DNA of 64,000 bases, from positions 220,700,491 to 220,764,490 of the forward strand of contig CM056994.1 of NCBI GenBank assembly GCA_029891345.1, given 5' to 3'. The position numbers were made by a program, and so were the translations under genes. Below, piece after piece: positions 25,278 to 37,328 of this stretch (the first letter of the stretch is position 1; each line of letters opens with the position of its first letter). The notes below the pieces were generated by a model that saw nothing but the letters and a program-made list of their open reading frames with translations, did no database searches and had not been told where the DNA came from. The DNA is from Dryococelus australis. Lineage: Eukaryota; Arthropoda; Insecta; Phasmatodea; Phasmatidae.

Positions 25278-25309
25278 TGCGATTGCATTATTGGCCCATT
25301 CTTTTTTAT

Positions 25310-25583
25310 TGAAAGGCAACCATTACCTGGACACGCTTACAGAATTTGTGATCCTGCAACTAGAGAAGACATGCAATATAATGTCATATTTCAATATGAT
25401 GGAGCCACCCCCACTACTCTCTTCCTTTACAGGAAGTGGGGTGGTGCCATCGGTAATGCCAAGTAGGTTAGTTGCCCTGAGCAGTACAGTCAACTTGAAT
25501 TTCCATGTTGCCCAATCTGCCTCACCTGATAATTTTGTGTCGAATTGACCGCCGATCAAACCATCCATTTTTGAAGTGTTCAT
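25310..25583 (-). pseudogene. Ty1/Copia gag N-terminal fragment
   Basis: The minus-strand frame starts MNTSKMDGLIGGQFDTKLSG and continues EADWATWKFKLTVLL and LGITDGTTPLP. This is the typical start of arthropod Copia Gag (K-L-x-G-x-x-N/D-W-x-x-W-K-F, then the G-x-x-P-P block). A stop and frameshift follow within about 90 codons and no pol was found, so it is a truncated relic. Confidence 0.8.
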
Positions 25584-26023
25584 TTAAGTGTGTAGGCTTG
25601 ACTTTACCGCCGAATTAAGAACAAAACCACGCTACATCCAAATCACTTTCATTTATGTTAACTTTACCATCACCACACTTCTTCTTAACCATAATAAATC
25701 TCAAATGCCGAGACCTTTAGCTTGCCTGGGCCCATAACCTGTTAAACTGGATGTATTCGTTACAACTTTTTCAGCCAGACTACTTTTTATTACCTATACC
25801 CAAGAGTACACAGTATAAAGAACACATCATCACACGAGTCCGCAGCGCTATCTTTACATAATATTAAATCTAATTTTTGTTGAATCCACCACATTTTAAC
25901 AAAACATTTCACCTAAACTCGTTTAAATATATCACATAAAATCTCAAAACACTATATAATTGTAATTTGACACCAAATGCAAGTCAACCCAAAACTTTCA
26001 AACCTTCTGAAAATTAAAATAAT

Positions 26024-27131
26024 TAGGGATGGACAGATACCAATACTGACTGATACTGATACATCTGCCGATTATCCCCAAAATAGTTATCAGTTACAAT
26101 CTGCCATGGTCATGGTCCAACCAATTCATTTCATCAACCCAAATGATTTAATCACCACGGAAATTACAGCACTTGGTTATCTTGCAGGACATGTTTTCAT
26201 AAACAAAGAATATAATTTTTGCACCCGAAAAACTATTTTCTTAATTTTATTTTTATCTTTTATTAACAGGTTATTTGAAATTAAACTGAAACTGATATGG
26301 TGGCTTTGGTGTTGCTACATAGTTAACTCTATATAGCCATACCTGATGAAGTTCGTAAAATAATATGTATTTAATACTGGTATCTGCTTTTCAGGTAGTT
26401 CAAATTCATTCGTAAAAAAAAAAAAAATGTTTTACTACTATAATATTCACTATCGTACATTTCCATTACGTAAAAGTCAACTGTATATAGATCTATTGCT
26501 CCCACATCGTATATCAATATTTTGTTCGCAGCATAACACAATTTATAAATCACCTATTACGCAGGTTAAATTCTATATATGAGTGGAATCGCTATGACTG
26601 TGGTGCTAGTTCAATAGCAGAATTATAACTATGTGCATTTTATTTATAAACAAACCGCTCTAAACAAAAATGTTGGTGATATAATGAAAGTAAATGGTAT
26701 GTATGTATATATAAAGCAGACAAATGTAATTTATGCACTGAACTTGAGCGCTGTAATTAAAAACACTGCTGTCTTTACTCATCTTCTGTGTTTTGTGGTT
26801 ATGTTCTTGACAAATACGGAATTTACACCTATTGGGCAAGGTTGATGAGCCAGTAGCCAGCTGCTTATCATCGCAAAACCAGTTAAGAATGTTAAGAATA
26901 GTTACTATTTTATATCGTGCCCTGGAGTTTGATAAAGGGAAGTTTTTTATAAACTGACCAAAGTACTAAACTGCAATATAAACACAAAAAATTATGTTTG
27001 GGGGTATTTTAAAGTTACACACTATATACAAAATTACAAATAAAATGATTTGAATCTGCACTGTGGGCGGGATCAGCCACAAAGTATCGATATCAGTAAT
27101 ATCGGCAAAATGGGTTTTGGATCCATCTCTA
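26024..27131. mobile_element. hAT-type DNA transposon (1.1 kb) with perfect 8-bp target duplication
   Basis: The left end TAGGGATGGA (26024) and the reverse complement of the right end TAGAGATGGA form terminal inverted repeats, with diverged similarity further in (gccgat, actgatac). Both ends are flanked by the identical 8-mer aaaataat (26016-26023 and 27132-27139). An 8-bp duplication with T/CAGGG-like ends is diagnostic of the hAT superfamily. No transposase frame is readable, so it is non-autonomous. It contains RepC copy 2 (26580-26985). Confidence 0.88.
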
Positions 27132-27394
27132 AAAATAATATGGTTCCAAATGGAAGTCAAATTTTGAATGTCCGAGTGCACTAAATCAGCTGAGATCATG
27201 TGGAGAGATTATCAATTGGACAGTGTCTCTTGAATCAGGATTCCAAAATTCTGTCCTCTATTATTTTGTTTAACTCATGAGTATACTCAAAACAAAAATA
27301 AACACGTATCACTTGATTTACATTATGGATGATGAAAATTTAAAACATCTTGCAGCAATTATGATAATGTCTAATTTTTTTGTCTTACGCAAAC

Positions 27395-27535
27395 ATGCAT
27401 CTATTCTCGCACAGGACTTGTCTTTGGGGATAGCCAATCCGTGCTTTTGTACGCCTGTCCTAGCAACCACCAGAAACGCCTCTATGTGGTGATGTCCTCT
27501 CACTAGCTGCAAGGCGTCACATGTCAGTAGTACAT
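27395..27535 (+). repeat. RepX fragment with internal deletion
   Basis: The first part (gggatagccaatcc at about 27427) matches RepX copy A near 7838. The second part (ccaccagaaacgcctc and caaggcgtcacatgtc) matches the RepX tail at about 8758-8830 and 62815-62890. The two parts are about 900 bp apart in copy A and adjacent here. Confidence 0.6.
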
Positions 27536-27694
27536 AACTACACATCAAGAACACTGCTGACCAAAGGGTTTGACACACATAAGACCAAATTATACGAGTA
27601 TTTATTAAGTGGAGAAATGTGTAACAAATATTATAGAAGCTAATGAGACCTGCTCAGGCACACACACAATCAATGCTTTGGTGCACACGCCTAC

Positions 27695-27840
27695 CTTGGG
27701 ACAACAGGAAGAGGCACACTCAAAGCCTCGGACCCAGTGCCTATCCGTGCCATTCTTGCCACATTTCCTGAGTTTGCACCAGCTGCAATAACCACTACTG
27801 CAAATTTAATTGCTTGAATTTCTCCATCTTCTGTTTTCAC
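27695..27840 (-). CDS. FOXRED1: FOXRED1 exon: FAD-domain segment ending in VPR
   Basis: Exon of 146 nt between an acceptor (ttttgtggttgagtag) and a donor (AAG|GTAGGC). It encodes VKTEDGEIQAIKF, then VVIAAGANSGNVA and IGTGSEALSVPLPVVP. This matches the FOXRED1 block around the conserved AAGA.S (FAD-contacting strand-loop) and the LPVEPRK motif, with Val replacing the usual Glu before Pro-Arg. It starts in phase 0, directly continuing the frame of the exon at 28113-27951 across a 110-bp intron. Its last two bases (AG) join the G of the exon at 12548 to make Arg. No disabling change is seen, so the gene looks intact here. Confidence 0.94.
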
Positions 27841-27950
27841 CTACTCAACCACAAAAGAAAACTTCATTAACAACATATGTAATATATACTTTTAGCAGTA
27901 ATTTCAAATCAATAACTTTTTACATAATTTTCTTGCTATTAATAACTTAC

Positions 27951-28113
27951 TAAAAGTCTATCTAAACTCTCGTATGTTCCATTAGACATGCCATCTACCA
28001 TAACATCTTGCATGTTCTTGAATTCGAATGCAACTGCATCTGCCTTTAGGTATGTCGTACCCAGAGATATTGCTTTCCTCTTGAAGGCACCCAGCAGAGA
28101 CCAAGGGTGAAGC
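27951..28113 (-). CDS. FOXRED1: FOXRED1 exon: HPW..L..FKRKA.SLG segment
   Basis: Exon of 163 nt with a strong acceptor (tttttattttccacag) and a consensus donor (GTAAGT). It encodes LHPWSLLGAFKRKAISLG followed by YLKADAVAFEF and NGTYESLDRLL, matching the FOXRED1 segment W-F-D-P-W-x-L-L-x-x-F-x-x-K-A-x-S-L-G. The first base G completes a Trp codon with the TG ending the exon at 43435-43322, giving the expected NEGW-xxPW run. The intron before it is 15208 bp and contains the LTR-flanked Gypsy gag element and the inverted-repeat/mariner region. The downstream intron is 110 bp. Confidence 0.95.
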
Positions 28114-28490
28114 CTGTGGAAAATAAAAATTTTGAGAACATGAAAAATCATCAAAATAGCAAATTGGACTCAGTACATAGGTTTCAAGCATGTGGTTCAC
28201 TCTGACAGATGTGAAAGCTTAAACATTTTAAATAGTAATTAAAATAATAATCCCAATAAAACTGACTGCATACTACAATATTTTAAACTCCTGTGAGTCA
28301 CATAGCAATACTGTGAAAGAAAATTTTAAGACTGCATTTAGAATGAAGTGGGGAGTCACTATTTAATTTAGTTGTAATCATTAATAACACATGGTGATAG
28401 GTAATCAAAATGTCAACTGTTTAAGTACTGACGCATGCCTTACCTCGTGAGAGTGGTTAGGATGCTAACTGCCCTCTCAGGACCTTAATA

Positions 28491-30034
28491 TGCCTACCGC
28501 GGCCTAAATGGCTAACATGATGTATGATGTACCCGACAGGTCATTGAGGGTTTAAATGCAGTGGGTGGCTGCTGGATGGTAGGGTAACATTGGAAACCAG
28601 GGGAGTCAAAACCCCAGCATACGGAGGAAGGAGGTAGCTTCCAGACCAGGGAGTTCTACCTTCCTCACTATAAGGGTCCCCAATAATCAGGACACCAGCT
28701 GTCCCAAGTAAATGAGGTGATGATGCAGTCAAGTGATAAAGGGGGTGGAGGTGGATGACCTGGCTGGGGTAATTCGAATGGGGAAAGTGGGTTGACGTAC
28801 TAGAATATACTCCAAAGGGGGCGGTACCGCACATGGTGTAGGTATTGCCTTTTGCAGGAGTCGAACCCATATTGTCTTGCCCGATGCCAGCCTAATGACA
28901 CAAAAACTAGGTAGTTCCACCTCTGTCTGATGTCCAACCCGAAGGAGATTGCCGGATGAAAGTTTCATTAGGCTGGAAGTAGTAGGCACCTGCCTAGGTA
29001 CGGTGTCAACCGGAGTAGCAATGGCTATAGGCGGTGACCGCTCTATCTGGACAAGGCATTCTCCCTCCGAATCATTCTCTGACCAACAGGCACCTGAATA
29101 TTTATACAAAGGGGTCTCATGTTCTAGAGGGATGAGGGGAGAGATTGGTCATGTACGGCTTCGACAGTTGTAGACTGGGGTTCAACCGCTTGTGTCCCCC
29201 CTTCAAGGGTGTTGGCTTTTACAGCTCACTCCTAGAGCATGGCGTTCCGTACGTCATTACCCACTCTGCAATCCACTCCTCCTGCTATACATCAGGTCTC
29301 TGTAGAATTCAACAATCACACAATTTCTTCACCGCAGGAATGAATTTACCTGGCACAATTACTGAGCACTGATTTTAAGGAAACTGGGAGACTAACTATG
29401 AACAGACACTTAGGTTTGACGTAATTTTCATTACGTAAAATAAGAAAAGGGAAAGTCCCGGCTAAATCAATTACAGTTAATATAGGTGATTGGCTAAGCA
29501 AATATAACCTAATTCAAACAGGTGAAAGCGGGCCTGGAGAATATTAATTAGGAAAATAAATAAATAAATAAATAAACAAATAAAAACTAACCAATCCCAG
29601 ATCTACGATAAATGCACACAATTTACAGCATAAATGAAGATACCGGAATTTATCCAAGGGGGGTAAACTAGGATATGACATTGTTACCTAAGTCATGGAA
29701 GTTGACTTCGGTAAAGGGTTAGTGGGTGCGCGGAATAGGATTTACCTTGGACGTGGAGTAGTGGGCAAGCCTATCACAAGCTGCTAGGATGCTGCAGTCT
29801 TCACAGTCTGCTGAGTGGAGTAAGGCCGTGTTAAAGGCTTCCAGGTGATGCACTCTATTTCAGGCTATGGAGAGGAGAGCAAGAGAGGCTTTTTCAGACT
29901 GAGGAGAGTCTTTGCAGACTGAGGAGGGGCTAGCGCTCCTATTTGGTGGGCGAGCCTGGCGTATGTGCTGGGCCCAGGTGCTGGACCTCTATTTATACAG
30001 AAAATCTTCTGATCAGCAGTTCTCCAGGATGTAG
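28491..30034 (-). mobile_element. Probable LTR of a minus-strand Gypsy element (distal copy)
   Basis: About 1.5 kb that aligns with 35874-37328 in the same orientation over nearly its whole length. Both copies start abruptly with TG (TGCCTACCGCGGC here, TGTCTACCGCGGC at 35874). The similarity at the other end fades after cagttctc. The neighbouring copy abuts a minus-strand gag, so the pair is best read as LTRs, this one being the 3' LTR. A (AAAT)n run at 29552-29586 is specific to this copy. I found no matching target duplication, so the exact outer end is uncertain. Confidence 0.65.
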
Positions 30035-33000
30035 GAGGTAGTGTAGCCTCCCAGCATAGCGGTATGCTTATCTGGGTGCTGGAGCGCCACTCATTTCTAA
30101 TCGTCCCACGTGGAGGCGATAACAATTTTACGCGCCTCTGCCTGAGGCTGGTGGGTCGTGATGTCACAAGGCCACAGGGGTTCTACCATCTCTGGAGGCG
30201 AAAGGAACATCTTCCGTGATTAAGCGAAGGGTAGTGGAATCTCAAAAATATTTATTCAAAATACGTGGGGGTGATTCTCGCATGCGGGATTCCGGGCAGG
30301 ATTTTAATTACATGGGTCGATTTCAATTACGTACTCGGCTGTCCAGGTTTGTGGAATCTCCTCGCTCGAAATATTTATTTATTTTGCCACTGTTATCACT
30401 TCTCCCAGAGCTTGGGTCACTCTTAGATGGGACGAAGTCACCTATAGAGTGCGCATCTGCCCAGCGCAGCATGTTAGCACTCGTCAATCGGCCACCCCCT
30501 GAAGCGACGTAGATAACTATGACGAATCCACTACTTTACTTCAGGTGTGGGAGGCGGTTGCCTCAATCATAGATCATCGGTTGTACTTCTAGGTCAGTGC
30601 CTCTTCTATGCACGTGCTGCCTTGAGTGAGTTGCGGTTCTGGGTGAGCATCTGCTCTGTGTCTAGGGCTGCTTTGATTAAGCTCCGGGCGCCCATATCTG
30701 GGTCGTGCGGCATCTGGTTACTATCAGTGCAGGTTAACGACCTCTTCGTCCTCCCTCTCTCTTGGTGGCATAGTGGTCAGGGTGTTGGCGTGCGTGTAGC
30801 CCTCTGCTTCTCAGTGCTGTTACAGCCATGCCGTCTCGTTTCTTTGCTCACTTACTTACCAAGAGAGGAAGAGTTTTGGAAAGGAGTTTGTTTCGTCAAT
30901 CCTGGACCTCTAGTTTGAAGGCAGATCACATACCAATGCGAGAGAGAAAAAATTTAAAACAGCTGAGTTGCACAATTGTTTCCTGAACAGAATTTATTTT
31001 TATTTTTATTTCTGTCCTCGAGAAATAAAAGTTGGAACTAATAGATGCAAATTTTAATCCATGCTCACTGAGGATTTCCAAGAGGGGGGAGGGGGGTTTG
31101 ACTGTGGCCCCTGTGGATGAAGCTAACTGGACTGATATTCCAGCCAGTGCGGTGGCACAGTCACCTGAATAAATGCTGTGACAAAGTTTATGAGCTTTCA
31201 GAAAGTAATCTTTATACATCCTTCTCTCGGGGTTGCTTTCCTATAGAAATAGGCACAGGTATACAAGAAACCCTTTTAAAAGAATATGGTAAATGGAACA
31301 CTCAAGAACAAGTTAGTTTCGTACAATTTGCTTGAAGTCTTGAGGTCATTTAGGTACTTAATGTTTTGTACGTGAAAGCAATCTTATACTTAGTTTGCAG
31401 CCATTTGGCAGAACATTAACACACTTATGCTAGGTTCACATAATCATTTGCTCAACATTATCACAAGGTTTACACTTCTTATAAGCTAGGTTTACACATT
31501 TGCACTTTCTTAGCTTATTATTTATCACAAGTTTGAAAACTTTGACATACTAGAGTATAGTATATCCCTTGTATAGCGGGAGTTCAATACGTGATTACAT
31601 GGAATCTCTAAGTTTTCTACTCTTAAGCGAGGGTACGTGTTATACGCACATAGTTTTTGATATTCTGTACTGGAGCAAAGGGTTTATGCAACCGGTAGAC
31701 ATGTACCTCCTCACACATTACATAAAGTTTATGCTCAGCTGCGTGAGCTCAACATGCAGGGTTGTGTAATACGTTTGACGTTCCCTTCAATCACAACACA
31801 TTAGTGGTTTCACAAGCGTGAAAATTTTCTACGTGCGCATGAGTGAGATTATTTCTCAAGAACACAATTGCAATTTTAACTAGGCTAATACATAGACACT
31901 TTCATGACGTTTCTTACATAAAGGTTATTTGACATCTTGGTTCAACTGTCCTAACCTACAAAAATTTCACAAAGAAAATTCCCTTTGAGTGGTTATAGGC
32001 GGGATTACAAGAAGAAAATTATTCTTACGTGCTAATGCTACTATGAACGTACATAGGTGGGGAGGTTTTTTACCCTCATACTTTCTAAGGCTAAGTATAC
32101 AATTGTCCCTATCCGTCTCTATTGAGGTTATGTTGGGAGCTTTCAACACTTTTCTTTACCAACATCTAGGCCTACAGGTACATAATAATGAGTTGACTCT
32201 CTACACTAACCATTTGGGGTTAAGCGCAATTATCATCATAATTCTATGCATCTAACAGCCTGACTGGCTGGAGGACGAGATTTGTTTTCTCGTGAATTGT
32301 AGCATACGGGGTATCTGACTCGTGTAGAGTAGAAAAGTTTAATTGGCCGTGCTGACGGCGGTACACATTACACATTCGAGAATCTACCTCTAGATTAACA
32401 TAATTCTCATGACACAAAATTTAACCTAGCACAAAGTTTAGACTACAAGGAAACATTTTCAACTCACGTTGAAACTAGAAATTACTAAAGGGGTTCTCCT
32501 CCTAAGGAAAATTTACTAGGCCTACATTGCTAATTTGATTAAATATATTCAGTGTCAGTGCTAACACCTAACCTTCACAACATCACTGGGTTGCGTTTCT
32601 TGTTACATGTGGGGTTTCACCATAGCGAAAAGAAATTTACATTAATAGACGTAACAAGCAATAGAAAAAGGAGTTTTACGAGGTACTTGTCCTCTGCACA
32701 ATTTACCTTGGAAATTCTAAATTTTCACAAGTTGCGGATTATTAACATTTGACTTTCACTGGTAGTTCTAACACTTAGAAACTTATTATTTTACGAAGGC
32801 TTCGAATTTTCTGGGTGACAGGTTACGGCATATTCAAAGAGAGTTCCCACCTCATGCTCTTACGCAAGTTACAGGGGTCCTTTAATCAAATGTCACCCAG
32901 TCACATTGCGAGGAATGGAGAGGGTTATGTCGTGGTTATGTTCACGGGCCTACAGATAGGCATCGATTTTGTGCTCACACTTCCTGCTCACGGAGTTCTG

Positions 33001-33700
33001 TGGCGTTATGTTAAACGTGTCGTACAAATTTTCAAAATAGCAACAACAATATTTTTCACTTTCTCATTAATGCTTACATTACATGAGCACTAAGGGGAAT
33101 TTTTGGGGAAAATGCAAACATCAACTTTTCAGTCTGCTTAGAGGTCTGATGCTACGTTAATTCCTCCGGCAAAAAATATTTTCTTGTTTAGCAAACTGTG
33201 GACCAAGTGCAAAATTAAATTTTGTTGATGTCCTTACGTTAAGTTACTGTGTCCATTTATAAGAGGTTGATTACGTTAACTGGGACACTGTTATCATTGT
33301 GTAGGGCCTCGGTTCCTATCAATGCAATTATACTTTTGAATTCTCTACCTAAAAAGCAAAAGTTACAAGTTACATAACAACAAAAATTTGAACTTTCTTT
33401 GAGGTGGTGACGTGAACTCTTCTCGTTGCACTACCATTGTTTCACACTCCCTACTAAGATTACATAGCCTACTTTGAATTATACAGGGGAGGCACGATAG
33501 TTTGTTTCTGGCATCAGCCAGGTACTCACTCAGAAGTTGAGGCAGAAGCTGGTGGAGGGCACTGACTTTTGATGATCCGGCGCTTAATCGGGCGTCCTCG
33601 TTTGTGTGGCGTTGCGGCAGACCAGCAGAAAGCAGTAGGCGCTCTACATGGTGCCTCCCGGTAGCGGCCTGCGACGTGGCACTTGCACCTGGCCCACAGC
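30035..33700. other. Interior or insertions of the LTR-flanked element, unassigned
   Basis: Lies between the gag-like region and the 3' LTR-like repeat. 30035-30900 is GC-richer but has no recognisable domain. 31300-33360 is AT-rich with no coding signal. I found no RT, RNase H or integrase motif on either strand, so pol is deleted or never existed in this copy. Confidence 0.5.
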
Positions 33701-33708
33701 GGGGCCAC

Positions 33709-34440
33709 TCATGACGTGGCAGACAGCATGGGGCTAACGTCCCGAGCATCGACGACATCTGATGCAGTAGGAGTGGTGGGGCTGCTGGGCACATCCTTCT
33801 TGTTAACCTTGGTAGTACTGTAGTTGACGTTGGCTTCTCTCTGAGTCCTCGTGGCAGTGGGCTGTAGTAGCTTAGCGGTAGCAGCGCGGGTAAGCGGTGC
33901 GCGGTTCCGACTTTCACTATCCACTCCCGGCGATAGAGAGACCTTGCGATCACTCGTGGTTACTAGTTTCGCGATTGCCGCGGCTTGGCTCTCATCCTCT
34001 CCGGCCTTTTTGGTTGAGCAGCTGCGGTTGGTCGCCAGGTTGACCGATGGTTCCACAGGTGGTAACTAAGACTGTTTTTGGCTTTCTTCCTTGACTCGTC
34101 CACTTTCACCTTGCTTGCTATAAATGGGGTAGGAGGGGTAGGGTAACATCGCGTGTGCCCTAGGGTCCCTGTTCTGGATGAGCTCCACCATTTCAGGGGG
34201 AGGAATGGCCGGGACCGATCCTGGCGGGAGTGGGTAGTCTGCTGCGTCCAGGCCAATGTCCGGTAAGGGCGCTTCTTCAGCAGCAGAGAAGAAGGCCGGG
34301 GAGACTTGCGCATCTCGTGCGGTCGTGTTCTCAGGGGTGTCCTGGCGATTTATAGCCAGGGGAGCAAGCAGGGGGACAATTGCAGTTCGTGGCCTAAATG
34401 CCGTACTCTTGGTAGGGGAAGAAGGGGTTGTCTCTTTTCT
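33709..34440 (-). pseudogene. Pro/Ser/Thr-rich frame of the LTR-flanked Gypsy element
   Basis: A minus-strand frame runs from about 34440 to 33709 with a single in-frame stop near 34070. It includes PLPDIGLDAADYPLPPGS, PPPEMVELIQNRDPRAHA and, after the stop, AAAIAKLVTTSDRK and SSPTTPTASDVVDARD. The sequence looks translated (even composition, frame held for about 240 codons) but I recognise no family. By position it follows the gag zinc knuckle, so it could be a Gag extension, or a 3' reading frame brought next to gag by deletion of pol. Confidence 0.5.
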
Positions 34441-34744
34441 AGACTAGCACTCACAGTGTGGCTATCGGGGATAAGACGATCCGCGGGATCGTGCCACGAT
34501 GTCTTGGTTTGGACACGAGGTGGCGTCCAACAAGGTTGGAACTGCGTACTACGACATGAGTGAGATGAACCTGGGGTTTTCGAGGGTAAGAATTCCCTGT
34601 AGAAACGTTCCATGGGGTACAAGTGATAGGATGGGGGAGGAGGGCTGTTTACTTTTCCAGATGGCCTACTGTCGCGAGGTGGAGGAGGACACTTCATCCG
34701 CCTCAGGTGTGTTCGGGGTTCGGTTCTCGTCGAGGGTTCCATTC

Positions 34745-35800
34745 CTAATAGGCTCTCATCCTGTCCATAGTACGACAGTAACTGGGATGGGACTGGAGTT
34801 TTCTAGTGACATAGGGTGTACAAGAACCTGGCAGAGATTTAGTGATCTCCATATGTTTCCCTGTTGCGTGACTGCACGCTTGGAGGGTGGAGAGGAGGAT
34901 CGCGTGCCTCCTGGGGTTGCCGCTTCGAGAAATCCTTATTGTAATGCTGGCCCGGGAAGTACCAGCAGCATGGCAAAAGGGCAGCAAGGGTTGGCAAGGT
35001 TGTGCCACGCCCTGCCGGTCTAGGGAAGGGGGTTGGACCGTTAGCCCTGGCGGGTGCCATATGTTCTCTCCCAGGGAGGGGGCGCATTCATTCCTCACCC
35101 TGTCTACTAGCTCCTTAACCATCTGGGGCTGGGATGTGACTAGCAATTTGCGAAACAAGGGGAGGAGGGTACAGGTGATACTTTTCACGTGCTGATCTTC
35201 ATTCTGCCCGGGATAAACGCTTTTGTGGAGGCAATCCTTGCGCCTAAAGAAAAGCTCCACTTCCTGATCATGCTTTTGCACACGGGAGTGCAAATCAGTG
35301 ATTACCTTACTAAGGATCTTGTCTCCAAAAAAAAAATGGGAAATCAGCTGGGCCTTGAATTGGGGCCAGCTTTCTATGAACTCAATCTACTTGTCCCACC
35401 AACTTTGGCGGGACCAGTGAGGTGGTGGTGAGCTCGGCTCACCCATTGTTTTTGTGGGATCAGGTGGTCCCTCAATTCGCGTTCGCAATCAGCAAGGAAT
35501 TTCTCTGGATCTGCATAAGTTTTCCCGTTGACGTCAGGTAACGTCAGTTTGGAGGGTAACCCAGGAATGATTGGGCTACACCTGTGAGTGGGATTTCGCG
35601 GTTTGTACGCCTGCTTCCAGCAACGAACATCCCACTGATAAACCTGTCCGGGGTTTCGAATTCTCTCATCCGACCAACCAATACATAGGTGGTAGAACTC
35701 CCTGTTGCACAAGATGCAGTACACTAGGTATCTGCCTTGACCCTCACACTCTGGCTATTGACAAGTCTGGGGATTCTCCTGCCTACAGTACATCAGTATT
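34745..35800 (-). pseudogene. Gypsy gag with N-terminal PHD-like finger
   Basis: Starting near 35800 only about 75 bp inside the LTR-like repeat, the frame begins MYCRQENPQTC, has one early stop, then gives YCILCNREFYHLCIGW and SDERI. This Cys/His-rich finger resembles a PHD finger but with one residue fewer before the last Cys of the His pair. Next come RELRDHLIPQKQW, the capsid-type region (EFIESWPQFKAQLISHFF, about 35370-35300), and QPQMVKELVDRV. A degenerate CCHC-like box (CCWYFPGQHYNKD, about 34970) closes it. At least two frameshifts are present. The layout is the same as in the gag at 57.4-58.4 kb. Confidence 0.82.
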
Positions 35801-35873
35801 CCAGCTCATCAGTAAAAGGAAGAGTATCATCCCATCAGATACACTCGTAGTGATAGTTTCGCAAACTTAAGTA

Positions 35874-37328
35874 TGTCTACCGCGGCATAAGTGGCTAATA
35901 TGATGTCCCCGACAGGTCGTGGAGGATTTAAATGCAGTAGGGGCTGCTAGATGGTAGGGTACCATCGGAAACCAGGGGAGTCAAACCCCAGTGTGAGGCG
36001 GAAGGAGGTAGTTTCCCAACCAAGGAGTTCTACCTTCCTCACTATAAGGGCCGTCAATAATCGGGACACCAGCTGTCCCAAGTAAATGAGGTGATGATGC
36101 AGTCAAGCAATAGTGGGGGTGGATGACCTGGCTGGGGTAATTCGAACAGGGCGAGTGGGTTGACGTACTGGGATATACTCCGAAGGGGGCAATACCGCAC
36201 TTGGGGTAGGTACTGCCTTTTGCGGGAGTCGAACCCATATTGTCTTGCCCAATGCCAGCCTAATGACACAAAAACTAGGTAGTTCCACCTCTGTCAGATG
36301 TCCAATCCAAAGGAGATTGCTGGATGAAAGTTTAATTAGACTGGAAGTAGTAGGTGCCTGGCTGGGTAAGGTGTCAACCAGAGTAGCACTGGCTACAGGC
36401 AATGACTGCTCAATCTAGGAAAGGCGTTCTCCCTCCGAATCATTCTCTGACCAACAGGCACCTAAATATTTATACAAAGGGGTCTCATGTTCTAGAGGGA
36501 TGAGGGGAGAGATTGGTCATGTACGGCTTCGACAGTTGTAGACTGGGGTTCAATCGCTTGTGTGTCCCCTTCAAGGGTGTTGGCTTTTACAGCTCACTCT
36601 AGAGCATGGCGTTCCGTACGTCATTACCTACTCTGCAATCCACTCCTCCTGCTATACATCAGGTCTCTGTAGAATTCAACAATCACACAATTCCTTCACT
36701 GCAGGAATGAATTTACCTGAACTACGAATGATGATAACGGACACTTAGGTTTGACGTAATTTTCATTACGTAAAATTAAGAAAAGGGAAAGTCCCGGCTA
36801 AATCAATAATTACAATTAATATAACATACTGGCAAATAATAATAACGTAATTCAAACAGGCGTAGGCGGGCCTGGAGAATAGTAATTTTAAAAAACAAAT
36901 ATAAATTAACCAATCCCAATTAGACAGAGATCTACGGTAAATGCACACAATTTACAGCATAAATGAAATTATCAGAATTTATCCAAGGGGGGTAAACTAG
37001 GACGCGATGGCTTGTTACCTTGGAGTCCCGGAAGTTGATTTGGGTAAAGGGTTAGTGTGTGCATGGAGTAGGATTTACCTTGGACATGGAGTAGTGGGCG
37101 AGCCTTACACAAGCTGCTAGGATGCTGCAAACTTCACAGTCTTGCAGGCTTCCATGTGATGTGCCGTATTTCAGGCTACGGAGAAGAGAGTGAGAGAGGC
37201 TTTTTAAGACTGAGGAGGGGCTCGCGATGCTATTTGGCCCACGTGCCCGGCGTATCCGCAGGGCCTGGGTGCTGGACCTATATTTAAACTGAAAATCTTC
37301 TTATGAGCAGTTCTCTGGGGTGCGGATT
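35874..37328 (-). mobile_element. Probable LTR of a minus-strand Gypsy element (gag-proximal copy)
   Basis: Partner of 28491-30034 and inferred 5' LTR, since a gag frame begins about 75 bp from its inner edge at 35873. Long shared blocks include ttccacctctgt-type stretches, aggcacct..atatttatacaaagg and aatttatccaaggggggtaaac. The outer end (about 37328) breaks into unrelated AT-rich DNA. The bases just inside the LTR do not start with TGG, so no canonical tRNA primer site was identified. Confidence 0.65.

Noticed and set aside
33363..33953. A 196-codon minus-strand frame as a gene
   Set aside because: It overlaps the better Pro/Ser/Thr-rich frame of the LTR-flanked element in another phase and shows no recognisable domain; treated as a shadow frame.
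35850..35873. A tRNA primer-binding site next to the 5' LTR-like repeat
   Set aside because: The inner bases do not begin with TGG and match no tRNA 3' end that I can recall.
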